A DNA stretch of 64,000 bases from Mycobacterium sp. IS-1742 (GCF_001500125.1 NZ_LQIV01000042.1:124001-188000); one strand, 5' to 3'; positions 26,417 through 35,431 are shown, numbered from the stretch's first letter. The notes: a model not told the origin generated them from the sequence alone. Translations and numbers: made by a program.

Positions 26417-26946
26417 TGCGTTTGGGTGCTTTGGATTTCAGCCCGATCGGCGACGCGCTCGACCTGGTCGCCGAGCCGGTGCGGCAGGAGGTGCGGCACC
26501 GCGGCGCACAGGGATTGTGGGTGAGCGCCATCGACCCCGGGTTCGCGGATACGGCCGAGTTCTGCGAGCACTACGGGATCGCGCTGGAGCAATCGGCCAA
26601 CTGCGTCGTGGTGGAAGCCAAACGCGCCGAACGGATCTGGCACGCCGCCTGCCTGGTGTTGGCGACCACGCGAGCGGACGTCAACGGCGTCGTGCGCAAG
26701 TGGCTCGACGCCCGCAAGATCTCGTTCGCCCCCATGGAGGTCGCGGTGTCGCTCAGCGGGATGGAGTACGGCGGCATCACCCCGGTGGGCCTGCCGGACG
26801 GGTGGCCGATCCTGATCGACGAACAGGTTCTCACCCAGCCCCGCGTGGTGATCGGCAGCGGGGTGCGGGCGTCGAAGATCCTGGCCGAACCCGGCAGACT
26901 CGCGGCGGTGCCGGGTGCCGAGGTGCTGCCCATCGTCAAGGCCTAG
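26413..26946 (+). CDS. YbaK/ProX-type aminoacyl-tRNA deacylase domain protein
   Basis: A 177-residue protein of the YbaK/EbsC/ProX fold, which in known members hydrolyses mischarged Cys-, Ala- or other tRNAs bound to tRNA(Pro) and related tRNAs. Evidence is VVVEAKRAERIWHAACLVLATT (core strand and helix), SGMEYGGITPVGLPDGWPILID (the G-x3-P-x-G loop of the substrate pocket) and VVIGSGVRASKIL. The first Lys of the fold appears in EAKRAE. The start is a GTG at 26413 or the ATG at 26416. It converges with the proteasome-like gene with a 4-bp overlap. Confidence 0.85.
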   Translation: MMRLGALDFSPIGDALDLVAEPVRQEVRHRGAQGLWVSAIDPGFADTAEFCEHYGIALEQSANCVVVEAKRAERIWHAACLVLATTRADVNGVVRKWLDARKISFAPMEVAVSLSGMEYGGITPVGLPDGWPILIDEQVLTQPRVVIGSGVRASKILAEPGRLAAVPGAEVLPIVKA

Positions 26947-27641
26947 TCGAACAACCTGTCGAGGGTGCGGCGTTCGAGATCCTCCCAGCGCCGTACGCGG
27001 TCGCGGACCTCGGCCACTTCGTCGTCCGACAGATGCTCGGCACCGTCGGCGGTGATGCGGCAGAGGTCCATCGGCCCACCGACCGTGGGCGAACTCTCGT
27101 CGAGGGCGTCCAGGACCCGCAGCGCCGCGACCACGCCGTACTGGACGGGCCGCTCGGACATCCGGAAGTTGGCCAGCAGCGCGCGCGCCTGCTGGGCCAT
27201 CGGCGCACCACTGCCCACCGCGTGGAAGCCGGTCTCCTCGTAGTGGCCGATGAGGCCGTGCGGATCGATGTCGACGATGAACGGTTCGCCGTTGGAGTAC
27301 CCGGCGGCCAACACGTACGTCGCGGGTGTGGCGCCGCTGTCCGATTCGCCGGGCACCTTCTCGATGAAGTTCTCGTAGTGGTGCTGGAGGACGGGCACCA
27401 CCCGCGCCTGCAGCGCCCGCCCTACGTCCTGGGCCTCGACGATCGTCTCGGGCTGCGCGTCGAACAGCCGCTCCAGATCGAAGAGCACCGCACGGGATCC
27501 GCTACCGCCCCACGCGGCGCGCTTCCCGAGGCCGTGCAGCTTCTGGGCCGGGTAGGTCAGGCCGCGGGCGGGTTCGGTGATCTGGGAGTCGGCGCCGAGC
27601 ACCACTCCGTCGGCACAGCGCAGTGCGATGACGACCGTCAT
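26943..27641 (-). CDS. Stand-alone proteasome-beta-like Ntn hydrolase without propeptide
   Basis: A 232-residue peptidase-fold protein. Once the initiator Met is removed, Thr becomes residue 1, and the family catalytic set falls into exact register: Thr1, Asp17 (GVVLGADSQ) and Lys33 (YPAQKLHGL), as in 20S beta subunits. A conserved loop GSGAPMAQQARAL follows. Unlike PrcB it has no propeptide, and there is no alpha subunit, Mpa or HslU next to it, so it resembles HslV- and Anbu-type self-standing members. It is presumably an active oligomeric peptidase. It lies 12 bp downstream of a cytochrome P450 gene on the same strand. Confidence 0.85.
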   Translation of the reverse strand: MTVVIALRCADGVVLGADSQITEPARGLTYPAQKLHGLGKRAAWGGSGSRAVLFDLERLFDAQPETIVEAQDVGRALQARVVPVLQHHYENFIEKVPGESDSGATPATYVLAAGYSNGEPFIVDIDPHGLIGHYEETGFHAVGSGAPMAQQARALLANFRMSERPVQYGVVAALRVLDALDESSPTVGGPMDLCRITADGAEHLSDDEVAEVRDRVRRWEDLERRTLDRLFD

Positions 27642-27653
27642 GAGGTGATGTTC

Positions 27654-29015
27654 TCAGGTGCGGCGGTGCACGCGGGCCCATATGGGCCCGGCGGCGACGG
27701 TGGTGTACGGGGTTTCGAGCGGGAAATCATCGTCCACCGAGCGGATTTCGTGCGAGCCGATCAGCGTGGCCAGCGCGAGCGTGGCCTCCAGCATCGCGAA
27801 GTGCTGACCGATGCAGGCGCGTGGTCCGCCGGCGAACGGGATGAACTGCCAGCGGTCGCGGTCCTTGGCGTTCTGCGGGCTGAACCGCTCCGGGTCGAAT
27901 TCCAGGGGGCGGTCCCACAGCGCGGGGTCCCGATGGACGGCATAGATCCCGATGCCGACCAGGCTGCCCGCCTCGACGCGGTATCCGTCTACCGCGACAT
28001 CGCGCAGCGCCAGCCGGCCGACGCCGGCGGCCGGCGGGCACAGCCGAAGCGACTCGTTGAGCACCTGCACGGTGTACCCGAGCCGGCCGACGTCGTCCGG
28101 GGTGAGGAGCCGGTCACCGACCGCGCGGGCCTCGGCGGCCACCCGGTCCTGCATGTCCGGGTGGTGGCCCAGCGCCCAGAGCGCGTAGGTCAGCAGCGTG
28201 GCGGTGGTGTCGTGACCGGCCAGCATGAAGACCAGCAGTTCGTTGCAGATGTCGTCGTCGGACAGCGCGCGACCGGTCTCCGGATCCGAGGCGTGGATCA
28301 GCGCATGGACCAGTGGCGCATCCCGGGTCGGGTCCGCACGGCAGGCCTGCAGGATGTCGCGGGTCACGGTCTTCATGGTGGCCACCGCGGCGTTGGCGCG
28401 GCGGCGCTGCGGCGTGGGCAGCCAACGAGGCGCCCGTACGGGTTTCAGCGCACGGTCGGCGGCGTAGCCCGCGGCGACGGGCAACGGACCGGCGATCACG
28501 TCGGCCTTCGCGTCGAGGTCCAGCCCGAGGATGGACCGGCCCAGTGAGCGCATCGTCAGTCTGCGGCACTCGTCGTCGAGGTTCACCTGAGCGGTCTCGC
28601 CCCAGCCCTTTCCGACCATCTGCGCCGCCCGCGACATGTGCCCGCCGAATCCGCGCACGCTGGGCTTGGTGAACACGGGCTGCAGCGCGCGGCGACGCGG
28701 CACCCACGGATCGTTGGGGAGGACGAACAGGCTCTCACCGCCGAGGTCGCGGACCTCGTCGTGAACGCGGCATCGTTCGGCCGACTCGTGATTGCGACCG
28801 AGGACGTCGCGGATTCCGGCCGGTGAGGTAACCACGACGATCTGCGGGATCATCCACTTCGGCCCGAGTTTGAGCCGGATCACCGGCCCCGCAGCCTGGC
28901 GCAGCACCTCCTGGCCGGTGTGGAAGTTGCGCACCAGGGGCAGCAACTGCCGGTACGGCAGCGGGTTCTTCGGCGCCAGGGGCAGCGCGTCGAGGTCGAG
29001 GTCAACGTCAGTCAC
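27654..29015 (-). CDS. Cytochrome P450
   Basis: A 453-residue P450 monooxygenase. The I-helix oxygen-binding motif is MLAGHDTTAT, the ExxR is NESLRLCPPA, the PERF-like string is FDPERFSP and the haem loop is FAGGPRACIGQHFAM with the Cys ligand. Length and a rather hydrophilic N-terminus fit soluble bacterial P450s related to mycobacterial CYP136/138-type enzymes; the exact family cannot be given. The frame opens earlier, but the GTG at 29015 was chosen because the upstream part is not P450-like. Redox partners and substrate are unknown; the ferredoxin operon at 17-18 kb is too distant to be assumed. Confidence 0.92.
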   Translation of the reverse strand: MTDVDLDLDALPLAPKNPLPYRQLLPLVRNFHTGQEVLRQAAGPVIRLKLGPKWMIPQIVVVTSPAGIRDVLGRNHESAERCRVHDEVRDLGGESLFVLPNDPWVPRRRALQPVFTKPSVRGFGGHMSRAAQMVGKGWGETAQVNLDDECRRLTMRSLGRSILGLDLDAKADVIAGPLPVAAGYAADRALKPVRAPRWLPTPQRRRANAAVATMKTVTRDILQACRADPTRDAPLVHALIHASDPETGRALSDDDICNELLVFMLAGHDTTATLLTYALWALGHHPDMQDRVAAEARAVGDRLLTPDDVGRLGYTVQVLNESLRLCPPAAGVGRLALRDVAVDGYRVEAGSLVGIGIYAVHRDPALWDRPLEFDPERFSPQNAKDRDRWQFIPFAGGPRACIGQHFAMLEATLALATLIGSHEIRSVDDDFPLETPYTTVAAGPIWARVHRRT

Positions 29016-29124
29016 AACCCGTCCATCATTGCGTGCACACCCGTCCGTGCGCGACCCGGGTGAGCGCGCACGGCGCGTCTCGACCCTCATGTCGCGTCAT
29101 CATCGCAGCTCAGACGGCGCGACG

Positions 29125-29883
29125 TCAGTTCACCGAGGCCGTCGCTCCGTCGGCGTTCGCGCGCAACGTCTTGCGCTCCCACGGCCAGGTCATCAACGCC
29201 CACACCACCATGACGACCGCGATCTCGGCGACCAGGTACACCGGCCACGGGCCCAGGACGTCGAGCACCGACGCGGTCGGCGGCTTGGCGTTGAGATAGC
29301 CGTAGTTGGTTCCCGCGATCGCGTTGAACGCGAGCGTGAAAGCAACCCACCCCAGCGTCACGACGACCGCGAACCGGTAGTCGGCCCAGCGCGGTCGCAT
29401 CCCGCGCCCCCAGGTGAGGTAGACCGCCGCCCAGACGACGAGCACGTGCAGGGTGAAGAACGTGACGAACAGGTGGTGGGGGAAGTCGGGAGCGCCTTCC
29501 TCGGGGGTGCCGATGTCCGGGGTGAGCAGGGCCTGTGAACTGAGCACCAGCCCCCAGAAGTAGGTGAGCACGAACGCCCGATGCCGCTGGGACCACAGGG
29601 CGTAGGCCGCCGTCAGTTCGGCGATGTCGCACAACTGCAGCGGCACGGAGGTGGCCAGGTCCGACCGGATGAGCTTGTAGACGAGCGCCGTGAGGAAGGC
29701 GCCCAGGATCAGGACGGCCAGCACCCGCCCGACCAGACGCGCCTGCGCCTCGGTCTGTCGCCGCCCGTGCCACACCAGCAGCGCGGCCCCGACAACGAAC
29801 ACGATCAGCACGGTCAGATGCGAAGGGCCGTAGGCCGAGAACTCACGTTGCGCTGCGATCAGCTCCACCACGGTGTCGATCAT
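29125..29883 (-). CDS. YwaF/TIGR02206-type multi-pass membrane protein
   Basis: A 252-residue integral membrane protein with about six or seven helices. The start FSAYGPSHLTVLIVFVVGAA (His near the membrane face), PLQLCDIAELTAAYALW (the conserved PL-L-CD motif), FWGLVLSSQALLTPDIG and FPHHLFVTFFTLHVLVVWAA are hallmarks of the TIGR02206 integral membrane family, whose activity is unknown. Start ATG at 29883. It is separated by 35 bp from a secreted-protein gene. Confidence 0.87.
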   Translation of the reverse strand: MIDTVVELIAAQREFSAYGPSHLTVLIVFVVGAALLVWHGRRQTEAQARLVGRVLAVLILGAFLTALVYKLIRSDLATSVPLQLCDIAELTAAYALWSQRHRAFVLTYFWGLVLSSQALLTPDIGTPEEGAPDFPHHLFVTFFTLHVLVVWAAVYLTWGRGMRPRWADYRFAVVVTLGWVAFTLAFNAIAGTNYGYLNAKPPTASVLDVLGPWPVYLVAEIAVVMVVWALMTWPWERKTLRANADGATASVN

Positions 29884-29918
29884 CGCAGGGCGTGCCGCGG
29901 TTCCCCGAGAGGTGCGCC

Positions 29919-30209
29919 CTAATTGCACCCGCCCGCATTGACCCACCTGCCGTTGTAGCTGACGCACCCCGTGACGTTCGGCGGCGGCGGTGGGTCGTAC
30001 GGCATGGGCGCGTAGTAGGCCGGCGGCGGAACATAGGGGGCGACCGCGTCGGCGATATTGGCACACCCGCTCACAGAGACTCGGCGGCCGACGCTGGCGC
30101 ACACGTCCGCGTCGGCGACGCCGGGCGCGTACACCACTATTGCGCCGGGGATGGTCCCGAACGCCGCGACTGCGGCCGCGGCGGTGAATGTCCGTGTCCA
30201 AAGAGTCAT
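29919..30209 (-). CDS. Small secreted protein with Cys-rich core
   Basis: A 96-residue protein with a signal peptide ending near residue 35 (AAAAVAAFGTIPGAIVVYAP then VADA). The mature part has four Cys (CASVGRRVSVSGCANI and GCVSYNGRWVNAGGC), suggesting two disulphides, and a Pro/Tyr linker. There is no named domain. It is placed 48 bp downstream of the haemophore-like gene stop on the same strand and may be co-transcribed. Confidence 0.7.
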   Translation of the reverse strand: MTLWTRTFTAAAAVAAFGTIPGAIVVYAPGVADADVCASVGRRVSVSGCANIADAVAPYVPPPAYYAPMPYDPPPPPNVTGCVSYNGRWVNAGGCN

Positions 30210-30257
30210 CGCTTCACTCCTCGATGCGCCCGCCGTGCCTCAAATCGGTGTAACACG

Positions 30258-30641
30258 TCACGGCGGACCCAGAGGCCCCGCCGCGGGTGCGTCACAGCGA
30301 GCCCGCAGGTCGGTCAGGGGCTGGCGGATTCCGTTGATCTCCATCTCCACCTGGCGGTTGGCGGTCATGTAATCCTGCACCCTCCCGCGGAGCTCCTCGT
30401 TGGGCAGACCCCGAAGGCTGGTGAAGAAGTTGTTGACGTCCGGATGGGTGAACAGATAATTGCCCATCGCGGTCCCGACCACACCCGACACCTGGGCCAG
30501 ATCGGCCGCCGTGCATCCCGGCTGCGGTGGTGGAGGCGGAGGTGCCGGCTGAGCGGACGCCAGCCCGGCGCCTCCGAGGATCATCGCACTCACACCCAGA
30601 ACGCCCAGGCCATTTCGTATGCCACAGCTCGACCGCAACAT
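30258..30641 (-). CDS. Secreted haemophore-like protein (Rv0203-type), paralogue 2
   Basis: A 127-residue secreted protein. The chosen ATG at 30641 has GGGAG 8 bp upstream. The signal peptide ends LGGAGLASAQP, followed by a proline linker and a helical domain with the two terminal Cys (GCTAADLAQ and RARCDA). NYLFTHPDVNNFFTSLRGLP and YMTANRQVEMEINGIRQPL align with the protein at 15967-16335 along the full length, so these are paralogues. Haem binding is expected from family, not shown. Confidence 0.8.
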   Translation of the reverse strand: MLRSSCGIRNGLGVLGVSAMILGGAGLASAQPAPPPPPPQPGCTAADLAQVSGVVGTAMGNYLFTHPDVNNFFTSLRGLPNEELRGRVQDYMTANRQVEMEINGIRQPLTDLRARCDAPAAGPLGPP

Positions 30642-30776
30642 CGCCGACTCCCTCATTGCGCGTCCGAAACTGATGACACCGTAACCACAGTGCGCGCCGA
30701 GACGGCGCGATTACGCGAATCGGTCTTGTGGATTCGACGCAAACATTTGTGATGGCAACGGATCTGAGCATCTCAG

Positions 30777-31775
30777 CTACCTTTGGTCGCGCTCACACTC
30801 TCGGTGCGCGATCAGATCGCTCACGCCCATCACGCCGGACCGTTGCCGAAACTCCTGCACCGTATAGCCGACGACGGTCGCGTCGGTTCGGGCGCGCACA
30901 GTCGCCGAGCGCGGCAGGTTGAACAAGACGCCGAGTTCGCCGAAGTAATCCCCGGGCTGGGCGACTTTCACCAATTCCTCTCCGCCACCGGACAGTTCAT
31001 GCACGATCTCAAGCTCGCCCCGAGTGACGACATAGATCAGATGCCCCATGGTGCCCTGTCGGAACAGCACTTCGCCGGCCCCCAGGTCCACGGTGTCGAG
31101 CGGCTGGTTGCTCGACGGGAGCGCGGGCAGCAGTTCGACGACGCGGTCAGCCATCGGCAGCATGCGGCTGTCGTGCGTCGCGACCACCACGACGCGTTCG
31201 CCCTGCGCGAGCGAGCGAATCAGCCGAAGCACTCCTTCTACCTGGATGAAATCCAGGTGGGCGGTCGGTTCGTCGGCGAGGATCAGCGGCGGGTCGACCG
31301 CGAGCGCACGAGCGACTGCGACGCGCTGCTGCTGACCGCCGCTCAAGTCACCTGGACGGTGTTTCATCCGCTCCGCGAGTCCGACCCGGCTCAAGAGGTC
31401 TTCGGCGCGCTGACGCGCACGGGCGCGCGACGCCCCCGCCATGCGCAGAGGAACCATGACGTTCTCGATGGCGGTGAGGCTAGGGACGAGGTTGAACGCC
31501 TGGAACACGATGCCCACCGTGTCGCGTCGGTGCCTCGCCAACTCGCCGCCGTCGAGTGCGGTGATGTCAACGCCGTTGAACCTGATGCTGCCGGACTGCG
31601 GCCGCAGGATGCCGCCGAGGCAGGACAACAGGGTCGTCTTCCCACAACCGCTGGGCCCCAACAGAATCAGGAGCGACCCCGCCGACACGTCGAGGCTCAA
31701 GCCGTTGATCGGCCGGACGGCGTACCCCCCGCTGGAGTACTCGACGACCAGATCGCGAATGGTCAAGGCGCTCAC
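30777..31775 (-). CDS. ABC transporter ATPase fused to a cyclic-nucleotide-binding domain (Rv0073-like)
   Basis: A 332-residue protein. Residues 1-220 are an ABC ATPase with Walker A GPSGCGKTT, signature LSGGQQQR, Walker B LILADEPTAHLD and H-loop VVATHD. The rest (VDLGAGEVLFRQGTMGHLIY to VFRQ) is a cNMP/Crp-like sensor domain with the GDYFGELGVLFNLPRSATV cassette; Glu and Arg needed to bind cAMP (FGELGVLFNLPRSA) are present. The architecture and 332-residue length match Rv0073 of M. tuberculosis. It starts 3 bp after its permease and should power export or import gated by a cyclic nucleotide. Confidence 0.93.
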   Translation of the reverse strand: MSALTIRDLVVEYSSGGYAVRPINGLSLDVSAGSLLILLGPSGCGKTTLLSCLGGILRPQSGSIRFNGVDITALDGGELARHRRDTVGIVFQAFNLVPSLTAIENVMVPLRMAGASRARARQRAEDLLSRVGLAERMKHRPGDLSGGQQQRVAVARALAVDPPLILADEPTAHLDFIQVEGVLRLIRSLAQGERVVVVATHDSRMLPMADRVVELLPALPSSNQPLDTVDLGAGEVLFRQGTMGHLIYVVTRGELEIVHELSGGGEELVKVAQPGDYFGELGVLFNLPRSATVRARTDATVVGYTVQEFRQRSGVMGVSDLIAHRECERDQR

Positions 31776-31778
31776 CGC

Positions 31779-32828
31779 TCACGGCCCTCCGAAGGCCAGC
31801 GCCGGGTCGACCGCCACGATCCGCCTGACTCCGGCGACGCTCGCCAGCAGCCCGATGCCGACGGCGATCACCGGCAGCGCGACGAAGGCGCGCACCGGCA
31901 CGACGACATACATAGGGAAAAGCGGCGCCAGCAGCTGCGAGAGCACCATGCCCAGCGCCGCCGCGAGAAGAGCGACTACGACCGCCTGAAGGGCCAGCCC
32001 CGCCAAGATCGAGACCGTCCGCGCGCCGATCGCCTTGAAGACCGCGAAGTCGCGCATGCGTTCCAGGGCAGAGACATACACGACCGACCCGACAATCAAC
32101 GCGGCCACGACCCACAGCAATGCTGCCACGATCGTGATTCCGTCCACCCCGGCCTTCAGCGGCCGCAGCAGGTCGTCGACACCTGTTGCTCGATCGACGA
32201 CGTCGAAGCCTTCGGGAGCCTGCTGTGGAAGGCCGACCACCCCGATCGACGTGACCAGCGGCTGACCGTTGTACGCCAACTGCTGCAGGCCCTCGGTCGT
32301 CAGAAAGAGATTGGGCATCTTCGCCAGTGCGGTGGAATCGGGCACGATGCCGACGATCTGCAGCGTGCGCGCGCCGGCCTGCACCTCCTCTCCCACGCGT
32401 CGACCGAGGGTGCTCGAGGCCGCGACCTCGTTCGGTGCCGACGGAGCGCGGCCCTCCGTGACCGACGGCATCCCGGGACCGCGCTCCGGGGCTCCGAACG
32501 CGTTGGCGTTCCGGGTCGCCGTGCCTTCGCGGACCGTCGTCGCGGCCGTGGCGAGCGGGGCCGCGGCTGTGACGCCCGGTGTCTCGGCCACCTGCGAGAG
32601 GTTGGCGGGGATGAACGGCGTCGCACCGAGGAACGGCCCGTTCGCGCCCGCCCGAATCACGAACGCGTCGACGCCCATCGAATCAACGGTGCGTTCGGCT
32701 TCGACGCGAAAGCCGTTCGCGAGTCCGGTCAACACCAATGTCATCGCGAAAACCAGGCCGGTGCTGACGATCGCGATGAAGAAGCGTCGCCGTCGCCACT
32801 GCATGTCGCGGATCGCCGCGAACAACAT
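31779..32828 (-). CDS. MacB/FtsX-type ABC permease (Rv0072-like)
   Basis: A 349-residue membrane protein, the same length as Rv0072. One N-terminal helix (RRFFIAIVSTGLVFAMTLVLT), a large periplasmic domain of about 200 residues and three C-terminal helices (VAALLWVVAALIVGSVVYVSA, AVVVALLAAALGMVLS, VALPVIAVGIGLLA) make the FtsX/MacB fold, with FAVFKAIGAR as the coupling loop to the ATPase. The chosen ATG is at 32828. The substrate is unknown; the older name 'glutamine transport' has little support. It is divergent from the DUF1906 gene. Confidence 0.9.
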   Translation of the reverse strand: MLFAAIRDMQWRRRRFFIAIVSTGLVFAMTLVLTGLANGFRVEAERTVDSMGVDAFVIRAGANGPFLGATPFIPANLSQVAETPGVTAAAPLATAATTVREGTATRNANAFGAPERGPGMPSVTEGRAPSAPNEVAASSTLGRRVGEEVQAGARTLQIVGIVPDSTALAKMPNLFLTTEGLQQLAYNGQPLVTSIGVVGLPQQAPEGFDVVDRATGVDDLLRPLKAGVDGITIVAALLWVVAALIVGSVVYVSALERMRDFAVFKAIGARTVSILAGLALQAVVVALLAAALGMVLSQLLAPLFPMYVVVPVRAFVALPVIAVGIGLLASVAGVRRIVAVDPALAFGGP

Positions 32829-32930
32829 GGGGTCGACGGTACCGAGACCGCCCTGTCCTGCCGAGGACTTTGGCGGGATTCTCCGCGGAACTGACCCCGG
32901 GGATGGCGGCGCCGTTGTTACCATCGCGCC

Positions 32931-33743
32931 GTGCATGATCCGCCGAGGCCGTCCGGTCGCGGCGACCCGCGCTCCGTCTCCCGGCGCAGAGCACTGATCT
33001 ACGGGCTCTGCGCGCCGGCTCTCCTGGCCTCCGGTTCCGCGATGGCGACGGTTTCCGCCCAGAGGGCTTCGGCCGCCGATTTGAGGATGATCGACTTCAC
33101 GCATCGGCAGGTCCCGCCCGACCAGATCAAGGCGGCGGGCTTCGACGGGGCGCTCGTCTATGTGTCCGAGCTCCGGCCGGGGGCGGACTTCGATTTCAAG
33201 CCGGTCACCCGCGGCTACGCGGATGCGCTCCGCGCTGCGGGTCTTCGCGTCGCCAGCTGCTATCAGTACGGCAAACCCGGGTGGCCAACACCGTCGGACT
33301 TCACCCGCGGGTACGACGGTGGCGTCGCGGACGCCCGGACCGCCATGCGGCTGCACTCCGCGGCCGGTGGGCCGGCGTCCGCGCCGATCTTCTTCAGCAT
33401 CGACGAGGACATCGACGCCGACACGTGGGGAAGCGTTGCGGTCGAGTGGTTGCGCGGGATCAATTCGGTGCTGGGCGTGGACCGCACCGGCGTCTACGGA
33501 CACGCCCGGGTGTGTGCGTGGGCGATCGACGACGGCGTGATAGGGCGCTCGACGGCGCCGGGACACTGGTGGGCGTGGCAGACCAGGGCCTGGTCTGATG
33601 GGGTGCGCGAGCCCAGGGCTGTCCTCTACCAGTACGTGATCGTCACCGCGTCGGACCCGGGTTTCCGCCTGGGCGGCACCAACGTGGATGTGAACGAGGT
33701 CCTGGCGGCCGATTTCGGGCAGTGGGATCTCGACCGCGCGTGA
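32931..33743 (+). CDS. Tat-exported DUF1906 glycoside-hydrolase-like protein (Rv2525c type)
   Basis: A 270-residue secreted protein with a GTG start. The signal carries twin arginine (SVSRRRALIYGLCAPALL) and ends near SASAAD. The mature part is a TIM-barrel DUF1906 domain: MIDFTHRQVPPDQIKAAGFDG, YVSELRPGADF, PIFFSIDEDIDADTW (acidic strand end), VYGHARVCAWAIDDGV and TNVDVNEVL. Rv2525c of M. tuberculosis, also Tat-exported, is the nearest named relative; catalysis there is unproven. It may bind or cut cell-wall glycan. It converges with the beta-lactamase-like gene. Confidence 0.88.
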   Translation: MHDPPRPSGRGDPRSVSRRRALIYGLCAPALLASGSAMATVSAQRASAADLRMIDFTHRQVPPDQIKAAGFDGALVYVSELRPGADFDFKPVTRGYADALRAAGLRVASCYQYGKPGWPTPSDFTRGYDGGVADARTAMRLHSAAGGPASAPIFFSIDEDIDADTWGSVAVEWLRGINSVLGVDRTGVYGHARVCAWAIDDGVIGRSTAPGHWWAWQTRAWSDGVREPRAVLYQYVIVTASDPGFRLGGTNVDVNEVLAADFGQWDLDRA

Positions 33744-33749
33744 CGGGGC

Positions 33750-35405
33750 TCAGCGCGGCGCGGCGCCGTACAGGCCGAGGGCCCGGGCGGTCAGCGTGGC
33801 CACTTCACCGCGCAGCGTCGAGATCGGCCAATTGCCCCGCGGGTGAATCGCGTTCGCGAGGAGGACGACGTAGGTGTCCGAACCCGGATCGATCCACACC
33901 GAGGTTCCGGTGAAGCCGGTGTGGCCGAAGCTGCCGACGGGAAAGACCGTGCCGCGCGGCTGTGAATGGGCGGTGTCGATGTCCCACCCGAGGCCGCGCA
34001 GATTCTGTCCCCTGACCGCGGGATAGTCCGGCGCCAGCAGCGGATGCCGTACGTTCGGCGTGTTCGTCATGGCTTCCGCGGTGGCCTGCTGCGCTGTCTC
34101 GATTTGTCGAGCCGTGCTTCCGGGCTGCTGAGGGGCCGTCATCGTCTCGAGGGTCGCCTTCGCGAGCGGGAAGGCGCTCGGGCGGCCGGCAAGTCGATCC
34201 AGCAGGGCCTGGGCGAAGACGCCGACGTCGTGCGCCGTGGAGAACACACCGGCGTGCCCGGCCACCCCACCCATCCGCCGGGTCGTCGTGTCGTGCACGG
34301 ATCCCCGCAGCAGATGGTCGAAGTCGGGATTCGTGCGCGGATCGCGGCGGCCTTCGTCGTCATGGGCCGTGGGCGCGATGCGCGAGAGCAGATCGGTGCT
34401 CCACGATCCTTCTGGACAACGCGCCTTGACGGCGGCGCGCGCCGTGGGCGCCCACCGCACCGCGACTCCCTTTACCGTGTGCGGACCGCATGCCTTGGCC
34501 GGCGGCAGGTAACCCGTGTCCGACATGTCAAGCGGCGCAAAGATGTTCCGCTCGACATAGACGTCTTCGGGCTCACCGGTGACCCGCTCGATCAACGCGC
34601 CGAGCAGGATGAAGTTGATGTCGGAATACCGGTAGACCTCTCCGGGCGCGGACAGCAGCGGCGTGGTGAGCGCGCGATGGAGGCCCTCCTTCCTGTCGGC
34701 GCGGTTCAGTCCCCACGGATCGTCGAGGTTCACGTCCGGCGCCTCACCCGAGAAGTGGGTGAGCAGCATGCGAACCGACACCTTGGCACGCACGGGGTCC
34801 TGCGAGGTGTTGAAGCCGGGCAGGTACTTCTGCACGGGATCGTCGAGTGCGACCCTGCCCTGTTCGTGGAGTTGCATGACGGCCATCGCCGTGGCGAGGC
34901 ACTTGGTCAGCGACGCCAGGTCGAAGATCGTGTCCTCGGTCATCGGCTCCGCGGGGGCCGCCACCCCGTCCAGCCCGGGTTCACCGGCCAGTTTCCGGTC
35001 CCCGTACGCATGGTGGAACACGACCTCTCCGCGGTGCCCGACCAGCACCACCGCACCGGGCAGCCGCCGCGCCGCGATCGCGTCGTTCACCACCTTGTCG
35101 ATCGCCGAGAAGTCGGCGGTGACCGCTTGCCGAGGCGGCGACGGGCGGGGAGGCGCGGCGGATGTCGGAGGCGGTGCGGCGACCGCGGCCGGTGGCGGCG
35201 CCACAGGCGTGTCCCCGACCCGCGCCGACTGGGCGACGTGCCCGCACGCCGACACGACGGCGAGGACCACCAAGATAGTTGCCGATGCAACGGCTTTGCG
35301 GACAACGCGTCTGACGGCGGGGACATCGGCTGACGTGTCAGTGGCCACAGGGAACGCCGTCGGATTCGGGGCTAGGTCGGCCATCAGCATAGGCGGCGAT
35401 GCCAT
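33750..35405 (-). CDS. Serine beta-lactamase-like lipoprotein/esterase (class C fold)
   Basis: A 551-residue protein if the ATG at 35405 is used. A ~35-residue cytoplasmic tail, a hydrophobic helix and the lipobox VVSAC (Cys54) would make it a lipoprotein or anchored protein, followed by a Pro/Ala linker. The catalytic domain has SLTK (Ser-x-x-Lys) in FDLASLTKCLATAM, YSDIN in the Tyr position, and GHTGFTG in place of KTG. That is the PBP4*/class C/esterase set. It probably acts on peptidoglycan peptides, esters or beta-lactams at the surface. It overlaps no other start, and lies directly downstream of the Rpf-like gene (26 bp). Confidence 0.85.
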   Translation of the reverse strand: MASPPMLMADLAPNPTAFPVATDTSADVPAVRRVVRKAVASATILVVLAVVSACGHVAQSARVGDTPVAPPPAAVAAPPPTSAAPPRPSPPRQAVTADFSAIDKVVNDAIAARRLPGAVVLVGHRGEVVFHHAYGDRKLAGEPGLDGVAAPAEPMTEDTIFDLASLTKCLATAMAVMQLHEQGRVALDDPVQKYLPGFNTSQDPVRAKVSVRMLLTHFSGEAPDVNLDDPWGLNRADRKEGLHRALTTPLLSAPGEVYRYSDINFILLGALIERVTGEPEDVYVERNIFAPLDMSDTGYLPPAKACGPHTVKGVAVRWAPTARAAVKARCPEGSWSTDLLSRIAPTAHDDEGRRDPRTNPDFDHLLRGSVHDTTTRRMGGVAGHAGVFSTAHDVGVFAQALLDRLAGRPSAFPLAKATLETMTAPQQPGSTARQIETAQQATAEAMTNTPNVRHPLLAPDYPAVRGQNLRGLGWDIDTAHSQPRGTVFPVGSFGHTGFTGTSVWIDPGSDTYVVLLANAIHPRGNWPISTLRGEVATLTARALGLYGAAPR

Positions 35406-35431
35406 CGCCGGTCCCGAATCGCGTCGTATCG

